From Streptomyces cylindrosporus (GTDB lineage Bacteria > Actinomycetota > Actinomycetes > Streptomycetales > Streptomycetaceae): a stretch of DNA of 64,000 bases. This document shows, one piece after another, positions 1-6,993 of this stretch. The stretch's first letter is position 1; every line of letters begins with the position of its first letter. A program made the translations under genes and the position numbers. Under the pieces are notes generated by a model that saw only the letters and a program-made list of their open reading frames with translations, ran no database searches and was not told the DNA's origin. The stretch lies in NCBI RefSeq assembly GCF_022698165.1, contig NZ_JALDAY010000016.1, forward strand, positions 124,001 to 188,000. The letters run 5' to 3'.

Positions 1-142
1 CGGCGTCGACCGGCATCGGGGGTTTCCCTTCCTGGGATGGTCTGCGCGTCGGGTCTGCCGCCGGCTCCGGAATCCGGGGTGGGCACCGGCGGCCCGGCCA
101 GGGCCCGGGGGGGGGAGTCCCCCGGACCCCGGCCGGCGGGGT
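1..142. other. left edge, no gene seen
   Basis: Very G+C-rich sequence downstream of the carotenoid oxygenase gene. I see no credible coding frame. It holds one G/C-only stem that may end the minus-strand transcript, listed separately. Confidence 0.5.
105..125 (-). terminator. possible hairpin terminator after the oxygenase gene
   Basis: CCGGGGG at 105-111 pairs with CCCCCGG at 119-125 around a 7-nt loop, about 18 nt past the minus-strand stop codon. There is no T tract, which is common for streptomycete terminators. A chance G/C stem cannot be excluded. Confidence 0.3.
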
Positions 143-1510
143 TCAGCTGTTGGCGGCGTCGATGTCGGCGTCGGGGATCCAGGAGCCGTGGATGCCGCCG
201 GTCACCCGGCGCGGGAGATGGACGGTGGCGATCCGGTCGAGGCCGGAGGCGTCCAGGACGAGGAGCTGGGAGGCGTCCTGCTTGAGGTCGGAGATGACGG
301 TGAGCAGGTAACCGTCGTCCTCGCGGGTGGCGCCGGCGGCCGGGACGAAAACGGCCTCGCTGGGCAGGCGGGCGTCGCCGGCCTGGTGGATGCGGCGGGC
401 GCCGGTGGTGCGGTCGTACTTGACGATGCCGTAGCCGCCGTAACCCTCCTGGTCGGGGAAGGAAACCGCGTACTGATAGCGGTTCTCGACGCCGAGGAAG
501 TCCTCGTTCAGGGTGGGGAATTCGACGGCGAGGTCGTCGATGATCTGCTCGTCGACGCTGCCGGCGGCCACGTCTATCACCCAACGGCGGTTGTAGGAAC
601 GGGTGTTGGGCTCGGAGCCGCGGCCGGGCGCGCCGACCCACCAGTTCCAGGAGAGCTGGAAGCCCTCCTTGTCCACGGTCGGGCCCTCCAGGACGATGCG
701 GCCCTCGGCGTCCTCGTAGGCGTTGCCGGCGTGCAGCATGTTGCCCGGCTCGATGGAGAACCAGCGGATCTTCTCGGCGCCCTGCGGGCCGCGGGGCATC
801 ACGCCGATCCGGGCGGGCTGCGCGTCGTTCCAGCCGTAGGGGATGCCGGAGTGCTCGTTCGGGTCGAAGGTGACCGTGCCCTCGACGAAGACCACGTAGT
901 GGCGGGTGACGGCGAAGTCGTGCTTGAGGGAGGCGGTCGCCCCGGGGACCTCGGCGCTGTGCGTGACCTGGCCCTTGGCGTCGGCGACGTAATACATCAG
1001 GTACGGCGGGAACGGCGACGAGCCGAAGAAGTGCAGCTCCCCGGTGACCGGGTCGGTCTTGGGGTGCGCGGTCATCGCGCTGCGCAGCTTGCCGTCGAAG
1101 TCGTAGGCGCCGACGGTGTCGAGGTCCCGGGTGAGCTCGAAGGGGAAGTTGGCCTCGCACAGGGCCAGGAGGCGTCCGGCATGCTCGATGACGTGGGTGC
1201 CGGCGGTGCTGGCGGTGAGGTCGACGCCCTTGTCGGTGATGTAGGGGGCGCCGTCCAGGGCGGGGGTGCGCACCCAGCGGTTGCGGTACCACTCGGCGCG
1301 GCCCTCACGCAGCCGGATGCCGTGGACCATGCCGCTGCCCTTGAACCAGTGGGTGGGGGTGACACCGGGCTTGGGGTTGTGGCTGTTGCGGATCAGCCGG
1401 CCGGTCAGCTCCGGCGGCAGGGCGCCCTCGACGGTCAGCTCGGTGGCGCTGATCTCGTCGACGGCCGGCGTGTAGTGGCCGATCAGGTAGGGCTTGTCGG
1501 TGCTGGTCAT
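143..1510 (-). CDS. carotenoid oxygenase family protein
   Basis: 455 aa, the usual length for the carotenoid-cleavage / lignostilbene dioxygenase family, Fe(II) enzymes that split a C=C bond of a polyene or stilbene with O2. The seven-bladed propeller fold is expected from the family. Four separated histidines that would bind iron are visible: AHPKTD (H149), LKHDFAV (about 197), LHAGNAYE (about 264) and GGIHGSW (about 443). No signal peptide, so cytoplasmic. The ATG is preceded by GAGG. It is the last gene of a minus-strand group after an SRPBCC protein and an exporter, so it may act on a polyene or aromatic product that the neighbour exports. The substrate cannot be told from sequence. Confidence 0.88.
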   Translation of the reverse strand: MTSTDKPYLIGHYTPAVDEISATELTVEGALPPELTGRLIRNSHNPKPGVTPTHWFKGSGMVHGIRLREGRAEWYRNRWVRTPALDGAPYITDKGVDLTASTAGTHVIEHAGRLLALCEANFPFELTRDLDTVGAYDFDGKLRSAMTAHPKTDPVTGELHFFGSSPFPPYLMYYVADAKGQVTHSAEVPGATASLKHDFAVTRHYVVFVEGTVTFDPNEHSGIPYGWNDAQPARIGVMPRGPQGAEKIRWFSIEPGNMLHAGNAYEDAEGRIVLEGPTVDKEGFQLSWNWWVGAPGRGSEPNTRSYNRRWVIDVAAGSVDEQIIDDLAVEFPTLNEDFLGVENRYQYAVSFPDQEGYGGYGIVKYDRTTGARRIHQAGDARLPSEAVFVPAAGATREDDGYLLTVISDLKQDASQLLVLDASGLDRIATVHLPRRVTGGIHGSWIPDADIDAANS

Positions 1511-1555
1511 GGCAGAACCTCGTTTCCGTGAAGGGTGGGTTGGTGGCGGTGAGGG

Positions 1556-1996
1556 TCAGGCGGTGTGCTCGGCGCGGGGCTTGAGGGCGGTGAGCCAGGT
1601 GGTGAGGGAGTTGTTCAGGGCCTGGCCGAGTTCGACGGTGGCGGCCTCGACGGGGGCGCCGCTCCAGGACTCCTCGGTGTGGACGGTGACCTGGTCGCCG
1701 GTTCGCTGGAAGGTCCACACGTGGACGCCCTCGATCCCGCCTGCGGGGCCGCCCCAGACCAGGCGCTCGCCGGGGACGATCTCGCGGATGGTGGAGGTGA
1801 TGTCCAGGCCGTGGGTCTTCCAGCGGAAGGACGTGCCGGGCAGCAGCGGGCCGTCGAGCTTGGCCTCGTCCACGTCCGCGTTCCACTCGGCCCAGGAGTC
1901 GATGTCGGTGTGCAGGTCCCAGACCCGCTCCAGCGGGGCGTCGATCACGGTGGACAGCCGGACGATGACGGGGGCGGTCTCGTCGATGGTGAACAT
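1556..1996 (-). CDS. SRPBCC (START-like) family protein
   Basis: 146 aa, a typical single START-like helix-grip domain. The opening VIVRLSTVIDAPLERVWDL and the later WSGAPVE segment match the SRPBCC/polyketide-cyclase-like family, which forms a deep hydrophobic ligand cavity. No catalytic residues can be assigned. The ATG has GAGAGGAA upstream. It lies 39 bp after the MFS exporter gene and 45 bp before the oxygenase gene, same strand, so co-transcription is likely and a role in binding or shaping the oxygenase substrate is plausible but inferred. Confidence 0.82.
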   Translation of the reverse strand: MFTIDETAPVIVRLSTVIDAPLERVWDLHTDIDSWAEWNADVDEAKLDGPLLPGTSFRWKTHGLDITSTIREIVPGERLVWGGPAGGIEGVHVWTFQRTGDQVTVHTEESWSGAPVEAATVELGQALNNSLTTWLTALKPRAEHTA

Positions 1997-2035
1997 GGCG
2001 GGGATTCCTCTCGGTTGACGTGTCGTGGGGTGCGG

Positions 2036-3496
2036 TCAGGCCGGGCGGTCGGTGGCGGCCGCGGGCTGTGCTGCCGGCCGCGGACTCGTGGCCTCGGTGC
2101 GACGGGTGAGGAGCAGGGCGAGGGCGGCGGCGGTCACGAGGACGGCGGCGGAGACGGCGAAGGCGGTGCGGTAGCCGGCGGTGAGCGATTCCAGGTGCGG
2201 CTGGTGGCCGGCCGCGTGTGCGGTGGTGGTGCCGGCGAGGGTGGCCAGCACCGCCAGTCCGATCGCGCCGCCGACCTGCCGGGTGGTGTTGACCAGGCCG
2301 CCGGCCAGCCCGGCGTCCTGCTGCGGGACACCCTCGACGGACAGGGCGGTCAGCTGGACGAAGGCGACGCTCAGGCCCAGGCCGACCAGGACGGTGGGGC
2401 CCAGGACGTCGGCGAGGTAGCTGCCGTCGACGCTGATCCGGGACAGCCACAGCAGTCCGGCGGCCTCCGCCAGCAGTGCACCGGTGACGGTCGCGGTGGA
2501 GCCGATCCGGCGGGAGATCCGGGGCGCCAGCGTGGAGCCGAGCATGTTGGCGAAGGCCAGCGGGAGTTGACCGAGCCCGGTGACCAGCGGGCTCAGGCCG
2601 AGGACCTGTTGCTGGTAGAGGGGCAGGAAGAAGAACAGGGCGATCCATACCGAACCCAGTAGCGCCATCAGCAGGTTGCCGGCGCTGACCCGTCCGGTGC
2701 GGAACAGACGGGGCGGCAGCAGCGGGTTCGGATGGCGGCGCTCGACCAGGACGAACGCGGTCAGCAATACGGCGGTGGCGGCGAAGGCCCCGAGGACCGC
2801 GGTGTCCGTCCAGCCCGAGCGGCGGGCCGAGGTCAGCCCCCACACCAGGGCGGTGAGCGCCAGGGTCACGGTGGCGGTGCCGATCACGTCGAACCGCCCT
2901 CGACCGGTGGCCTTCGCCCTCGGCACGCTCGCCGCTACGGCGGCCAGGACCGCGAACGTGCCGATGGCGACCACGTAGAAGATCCACTGCCAGCCCCATG
3001 CCTGGGTGAGGACACCGCCGAGGAGGACTCCGGCTGCGCCTCCCGCCCCGGACACCGCTCCCCACACCCCCAGGGCGCGGCCCCGGGCGGGGCCGGGCGG
3101 GAACAGGTCCATCACCAGGGCCAGCGCGGCGGGGGCGATCGCCGCGGCGCCCAGTCCCTGGACCGCCCGGGCCGCGATCAGCACCGTGGACGAGGTGGCC
3201 AGGCCCGCCGCCAGCGAGGAGATCCCGAAGACCGCGAGTCCGGCCAGTAGCACCAGGCGGCGGCCCAGCAGGTCCGCGGCCCGGCCACCGACCAGCAGCA
3301 GTGCCCCGAAGGCGAGGCCGTAGGCGTTGACCACCCAGGTGGTGCCGCTGTCGGACAGTCCGACACCGTCGCGGATCTGGGGCAGGGCCACGTTCACGAT
3401 CGAGGTGGCCAGCATGACGGTGAACTGCGCCGCGGCCAGGGCCGCGAGCGCGGTTCCGGGGCCGCGGCGGGGGTCGGTGGTGTCGGTGGGTTTCAC
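2036..3496 (-). CDS. MFS exporter, DHA2 (EmrB/QacA) type
   Basis: 486 aa with about 14 hydrophobic segments, the length and layout of the 14-TMS drug:H+ antiporter family. The N-terminal half has TWVVNAYGLAFGALLLVGGR and ADLLGRR, which match the conserved loop motifs, and GAVSGAGGAAGVLLGG matches the antiporter motif C region. It would export a small hydrophobic compound with proton entry. The start is GTG at 3496 with AGGGAGAAC upstream. First gene of the exporter-SRPBCC-oxygenase group. A palindrome lies 12 bp before its start and shares an 11-bp word with the promoter of the adjacent TetR gene, which argues for local repression and induction by the exported compound. Confidence 0.9.
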   Translation of the reverse strand: MKPTDTTDPRRGPGTALAALAAAQFTVMLATSIVNVALPQIRDGVGLSDSGTTWVVNAYGLAFGALLLVGGRAADLLGRRLVLLAGLAVFGISSLAAGLATSSTVLIAARAVQGLGAAAIAPAALALVMDLFPPGPARGRALGVWGAVSGAGGAAGVLLGGVLTQAWGWQWIFYVVAIGTFAVLAAVAASVPRAKATGRGRFDVIGTATVTLALTALVWGLTSARRSGWTDTAVLGAFAATAVLLTAFVLVERRHPNPLLPPRLFRTGRVSAGNLLMALLGSVWIALFFFLPLYQQQVLGLSPLVTGLGQLPLAFANMLGSTLAPRISRRIGSTATVTGALLAEAAGLLWLSRISVDGSYLADVLGPTVLVGLGLSVAFVQLTALSVEGVPQQDAGLAGGLVNTTRQVGGAIGLAVLATLAGTTTAHAAGHQPHLESLTAGYRTAFAVSAAVLVTAAALALLLTRRTEATSPRPAAQPAAATDRPA

Positions 3497-3507
3497 AGCG
3501 TTCTCCC

Positions 3508-3525
3508 TGTGTGGTTAACCACTCA
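3508..3525. promoter_or_regulatory. candidate TetR operator before the MFS exporter gene
   Basis: GTGGTTAACCAC at 3511-3522 is a perfect 12-bp palindrome; with one mismatch the symmetry spans 3508-3525. The word AACCACTCACA (3517-3527) recurs at 4172-4182 just upstream of the TetR gene. Two copies of one word before a TetR gene and before the exporter beside it are what an autoregulated repressor would leave. Confidence 0.55.
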
Positions 3526-3594
3526 CATGTGATGCCTAAGGGGGGCGGGGCTGTTTGCCCCGCCGATGAGCCCGTCGCGCGGTCGCGCCGGGCG

Positions 3595-4161
3595 TCAGTA
3601 GTGCCTGATGCCGGCCGACAGCGTCCGGGTCCAGGGGGCGTCCACCTCGTCGGCCCCCATGGAGACGATGAGGTGGCACAGCATCCCGCGTGCGAAGAAC
3701 TCCTGGATCTGTGCCTCCGTCCCGCCCGAGGCGCCGCGCACGTACTCCACCACCCGGGCGTACCCCTGCCGGACCGCCTCGCGCACGGCCGGCTCGGACA
3801 CTGCCGCCGCCTGGGCGTGAAGCTGGATCAACATCAGGTCGTTGTCGCTGATCAGCTGCGCGTAGGCGGCCCCCATGGCCCCGAGGACCACCTCCGCCGA
3901 GCTCCCCCTCGCCTCGGCCGCGGCCTGCTCCAGGCAGGCTCTGACCTGTACGAAGCAGTGCTCGACCACCGCCGTGAACAGCAGCTCCTTGTTCGGGAAC
4001 AGCCGGTAGACGTACGCCTGTGAGATCCCCGCCGCCTTCGCCACCTCGGTCGTGGTGGTGCCCCAGTACCCCCGGGCGGCGAAGGCGCCGATCGCGGTGC
4101 GCAGCACCGTCTCGCGGCGCTCCTCGGCGGTGGACAACTGGCGGGGACGTTCGTTCTTCAT
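3595..4161 (-). CDS. TetR/AcrR family transcriptional regulator
   Basis: 188 aa. The N-terminal helix-turn-helix is clear: TAIGAFAARGYWGTTTTEVA followed by KAAGISQAYVYRLFPNKEL, residues about 17-60. The C-terminal part is the ligand domain and its inducer is unknown. The frame stays open upstream to 4338, but ATG at 4161 gives a normal TetR N-terminus and puts the inverted repeat 4161-4182 at the start codon; I chose it for these reasons. It lies upstream of the MFS-SRPBCC-oxygenase group on the same strand, with 98 bp between it and the exporter start, and probably represses both itself and that group. Confidence 0.87.
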   Translation of the reverse strand: MKNERPRQLSTAEERRETVLRTAIGAFAARGYWGTTTTEVAKAAGISQAYVYRLFPNKELLFTAVVEHCFVQVRACLEQAAAEARGSSAEVVLGAMGAAYAQLISDNDLMLIQLHAQAAAVSEPAVREAVRQGYARVVEYVRGASGGTEAQIQEFFARGMLCHLIVSMGADEVDAPWTRTLSAGIRHY

Positions 4162-4182
4162 GTGAGTACTCAACCACTCACA
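4161..4182. promoter_or_regulatory. candidate operator at the TetR gene start
   Basis: TGTGAGT (4161-4167) and ACTCACA (4176-4182) form a perfect 7-bp inverted repeat with an 8-bp spacer. The right half, AACCACTCACA, is identical to 3517-3527 before the exporter gene. Its position at the start codon would let a bound repressor block its own transcription. Confidence 0.5.
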
Positions 4183-4538
4183 CTTTTCGGTGTCAATGTG
4201 TTCGCGCCAGCCGCTCACGGGCGGGCCGCGTACGCCGGGGGCCGGCGGGGTTCGTGGGAGACGCGGTGTCCATGACTCGAAGCCTGGCCGCAACGGATGT
4301 CCACTTTCCAGGCCCTGACGGGGCCGGGCACTGTCCACTGCTGTCTACGGCCCCTGCGCCGTGGGACTCGGACTGTCGAGCCGTAGGGCTCCTTGTGCCA
4401 CAGGGACTCGCACAGCAGGTCGAGCCCCTGGCGCAGACAGATGGCGCCGGAACGTGCCGTACGGCAGTCCGAGACGCCGGGCGGCGGCCTCCTGCGGGGG
4501 CGCACCTCAGGAGGCCACCGGCGGTGTCACCGGCTCGG
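4162..4538. other. 377-bp gap between the TetR and RidA genes
   Basis: Apart from the operator at its left edge, this gap holds no intact gene. On the minus strand it contains a short, frameshifted protein remnant (listed separately). I see no tRNA, terminator or promoter that I would defend. Confidence 0.5.
4384..4495 (-). pseudogene. frameshifted C-terminal remnant of an ATP-binding-type protein
   Basis: Reading the minus strand, one frame gives EAAARRLGLPYGTFRRHLS and, after a one-base shift, the next frame gives RQGLDLLCESLWHKE. Joined, this resembles the C-terminal end, of the type AA-LLGLP-STYRRHL---G---L---LW--E, that I recall from large streptomycete ATP-binding regulatory proteins. 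Nothing recognisable of the rest of such a gene remains between here and RidA. I infer a decayed gene end; the family assignment comes from this motif alone. Confidence 0.45.
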
Positions 4539-4961
4539 TCAGCGGTCGTCGGGGACGGCGAGCGCGTCGATCTCCACCAGCAACCCCGGTGGCAGCCCCA
4601 CATAGACCGTGGTGCGAGCCGGCATGATCGTGCACCCCTGCTCGCCGAGGTAGTCACGGTAGGCGCCGTTGAACTCGTCGAAGTGGCTGGTCGCGATGAG
4701 ATAGACGCGAATCATGAGGACGTCTTCCCATCCGGTCCCGCCCTCGGCGAGGATTTCTCCCACGTTGCCGAGGGCCTGCCGCGTCTGGGCGCGCACCGAC
4801 GCCTCGGGGGCAGGTGCGGAACCTTCCGGCGGAGCCGGTGCGATACCGACCTGGCCGGCCACCTGAAGGAGTGGCCCGAGACGGATACCGGGCGAGAAGG
4901 GGCCGGCCGTCGTGGAACGGGAGGCGGGGACGATCGGCGCTCTGGTTCCCGTACGGCTCAT
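4539..4961 (-). CDS. RidA family (YjgF/YER057c) protein
   Basis: 140 aa. Family features are visible: GPLLQVAGQVGIAP, then TRQALGNVGEILAEGG, RVYLIATSHFDEFNGAYRDY and the C-terminal PARTTVYVGLPPGLLVEIDA, where the Arg is the residue that binds the substrate carboxylate in RidA proteins. RidA deaminates reactive enamines and imines, such as 2-aminoacrylate, released by PLP enzymes. Its ATG overlaps the stop of the upstream MalY/PatB-like PLP enzyme gene by 4 bp, so the two are translationally coupled. That fits detoxification of the enamine that a beta-lyase would make. Confidence 0.88.
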   Translation of the reverse strand: MSRTGTRAPIVPASRSTTAGPFSPGIRLGPLLQVAGQVGIAPAPPEGSAPAPEASVRAQTRQALGNVGEILAEGGTGWEDVLMIRVYLIATSHFDEFNGAYRDYLGEQGCTIMPARTTVYVGLPPGLLVEIDALAVPDDR

Positions 4962-6160
4962 GAGGCGTTCCTCGGCGGGGCAAGTGCCTGGGTAACGCCG
5001 GCCAGGACGTCTTCCAGGACCGCGTGCGAGGTGGCGAAGTTCAGGCGCAGGAACCCGTCCGCGTCCGGACCGAAGGGGCTCCCGCCGTCCAGCAGGACGT
5101 TGCCGGTTTTCAGCACCCTCTCCACCGGTGGTTCGCCGAGCCCCAGTGGCCTGGTGTCGATCCAGGCCAGGTAGGTGGCCTCGGGCAGGTGATGGCGTAC
5201 CTGCGGCAGTTGTGCGTGCAGCACCTGGTGGACCCGTCGGCGGTTGCGGTCCAGGACGGTCAGCAGTTCGCGTTGCCAGGCGTCACCCTCGCGCCATGCG
5301 GCCTGGGTGGCAACGACTCCGAGGGGCGACACGGTGCCGTACAGATCCGGTGGCTGAGCGTCGCGGAGGGCGAGCAGCCGGTCCGGTCCGTAGTGGGTGA
5401 GGGCGCAGCGGATGGCGGCGAGGTTGAACGCCTTGGTGGCGGACGTCAGCGTGACGGTCCGGCGCGCCGCGTCGGGGGAGAGGCTCGCGAAGGGAATGTG
5501 CCGGTGGGGAGCGTAGGTCAGTTCGGCATGGATCTCGTCGCTGATGACCAGCAGGTCGTGCCGGCGGGCGATGGCGGCGATCTCCTCCAGTTCTCCGTGG
5601 GTCAGGACGCGGCCCGTCGGGTTGTGCGGGTTCACCAGCACCAGCACCTTGCAGTGCTTCCGTGCCACCGCCGCGTCCAGCGCGGCGAGGTCCATGTGCC
5701 ATCCCGTGTCGGTGTCCTGCATCGGGACGGGCACGGCCCGGCGCCCCATGGTCGACAACGTCGCCAGGAACGGAGGGTAGTTCGGGGTCTGTACGGCGAC
5801 CGCGTCTCCCGGACCGGTCGCCAGGTGCAGGACCAGCTGGAGGCACTGGATCAGGTCGGTCTGCTCGCGCACCCGCTCCGCCGCTGCTGCCCATCCGTAG
5901 CGGTCGGCCATCCGCCGTGCGAAGGCGGTGCGCAGCGGGCTGCCGTCCGGCCAGTCCGGATAGCCCAGATCGCGACGGTCGACGGCGTCCCGCAACGCGG
6001 CGGTGACGGCCGCAGGGACGGGGAAGTCCATGTCCGCCACCCAGGCGGGCAGTACGCGCGGTCCCGGACGATGCCACTTCACACTGCCACGCGCCCGTAG
6101 CCAGTCCCGCTCCAGATCGTCGAAGCCCGGCACCGGCCGCGGCGCCGTTGTGGTGCTCAT
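4958..6160 (-). CDS. MalY/PatB family PLP-dependent aminotransferase or C-S lyase
   Basis: 400 aa, fold type I. The opening GSVKWHRPGPRVLPAWVADM is the family pattern (K-W, WVADMDF). LVNPHNPTGRVLTHGEL, VISDEIHAEL and the Schiff-base lysine in TLTSATKAFNLAAIRCA are all present. MalY/PatB proteins usually cleave cystathionine or cysteine conjugates to thiol, pyruvate and ammonia through 2-aminoacrylate; some are true aminotransferases. Gene overlaps of 4 bp on both sides (DinB-like upstream, RidA downstream) place it in the middle of a tight operon. The RidA partner favours beta-elimination, but this is inference. Confidence 0.85.
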   Translation of the reverse strand: MSTTTAPRPVPGFDDLERDWLRARGSVKWHRPGPRVLPAWVADMDFPVPAAVTAALRDAVDRRDLGYPDWPDGSPLRTAFARRMADRYGWAAAAERVREQTDLIQCLQLVLHLATGPGDAVAVQTPNYPPFLATLSTMGRRAVPVPMQDTDTGWHMDLAALDAAVARKHCKVLVLVNPHNPTGRVLTHGELEEIAAIARRHDLLVISDEIHAELTYAPHRHIPFASLSPDAARRTVTLTSATKAFNLAAIRCALTHYGPDRLLALRDAQPPDLYGTVSPLGVVATQAAWREGDAWQRELLTVLDRNRRRVHQVLHAQLPQVRHHLPEATYLAWIDTRPLGLGEPPVERVLKTGNVLLDGGSPFGPDADGFLRLNFATSHAVLEDVLAGVTQALAPPRNAS

Positions 6161-6642
6161 GCGGAGCCTCCCTGCTTGAGCAGATCGCGGGTGATCTGTA
6201 TCTGGCCGTGGTGCTGGGCGAGTTCCTCCAGCACGTGCAGCTGGACGCCCTGCACGCTCAGCGGGCGGTCAGGTCCCTCGAAGTCGGCGGGCGGGGTGTT
6301 CAGCGGTCGCGCCGCGGGCGCCACCGAGGCGAGGTCGGCCTCCAACTGCTCGAACAGCGCATCAATCTGCTGCCGCAGCTGCCGTCCCTGGCCCCTGGCG
6401 GTGAACTCCGAGGCACGGTCACGGTCGACCTCACGCCCCGCGATGACGTGCCCGGTCCAGTAGTCGGCGACCGCCGCGCAGTGATACGTGATCGCGTAGA
6501 CGGAGTTGGCACCGGCCAGCGGGGGGCGGGCGTTGCTCAGGTCGTCGCCCAGGTCCTCCAGCACTCCGAGCATCCCGTCGAAAGCGCGACGCAGGAAATA
6601 CAGGTACTCGTTCTGATCTTGCAAGGTGGGTTCCTCGTCCAT
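6157..6642 (-). CDS. DinB-like four-helix protein
   Basis: 161 aa, helical, with the DinB / mycothiol-dependent enzyme superfamily pattern. It starts with a helix carrying RRAFDGMLGVLEDLGDDLSN, then SVYAITYHCAAVADYWTGHV, where the His is a likely metal ligand, and ends with LHVLEELAQHHGQIQITRDL, which contains the two adjacent His of the third metal-binding helix. Members include thiol-S-transferases and maleylpyruvate isomerases. In this operon (DinB, PLP enzyme, RidA) a thiol-transfer role connected with sulfur conjugates is attractive but not shown. The start ATG has only a weak ribosome-binding site. Confidence 0.72.
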   Translation of the reverse strand: MDEEPTLQDQNEYLYFLRRAFDGMLGVLEDLGDDLSNARPPLAGANSVYAITYHCAAVADYWTGHVIAGREVDRDRASEFTARGQGRQLRQQIDALFEQLEADLASVAPAARPLNTPPADFEGPDRPLSVQGVQLHVLEELAQHHGQIQITRDLLKQGGSA

Positions 6643-6993
6643 GAAGCAGCTCTGAGGTCACCTGTATATGTGGTGACGAGATCAGGGTGATGTAGCGATG
6701 TGGCACCTGTCAATGCGGTAGCCATCCTTGAGTCACGCCTGCGCAAGTGAGTCAGAATTGGACGTAAGTCGCGAAAGTCGTTCAGGTAGACCGAGTACCT
6801 CTGCGCTGTTATCCGCAATGAGTAACCCTATTGACAGGTCACTTTCTGGGTGCAACGGTGAGCCACCGCCCGGATGAGCCGGCGGCCCGGCAGCCGAGCG
6901 CGGGCCACCACGGGCACCACAGCCCACACACCGACACCGTCGAGTGGCACCGCGCGGGCCCCGTCGTCTCCACCACGCACTCCAGAGGACGCC
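6643..6993. other. 351-bp divergent intergenic region
   Basis: It lies between the DinB-PLP-RidA operon (leftward) and the permease gene (rightward). The left and central parts are lower in G+C than the genes; the last 130 bp are very G+C-rich. It holds a pair of 10-bp inverted words (separate entry) and a small stem CGGTG-AGC-CACCG at 6856-6868. I found no riboswitch that I could support. Confidence 0.5.
6705..6839. promoter_or_regulatory. widely spaced 10-bp inverted repeat with TTGACA words
   Basis: ACCTGTCAAT (6705-6714) is the exact reverse complement of ATTGACAGGT (6830-6839). Each arm contains TTGACA in the outward direction, a -35-like word facing its own divergent gene. Convincing -10 boxes at 16-18 bp are absent, so the arms may be regulator half-sites instead. 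Confidence 0.4.

Noticed and set aside
1305..3065. A 586-codon minus-strand frame through the oxygenase, SRPBCC and MFS genes.
   Set aside because: Arg/Pro-rich frame-shifted reading of three real genes on the same strand.
6840..6993. GGATGAGCC...CCCGGCAGCC in the permease leader resembles a SAM riboswitch core.
   Set aside because: The other conserved stems are absent and a nucleobase permease is not an expected target.
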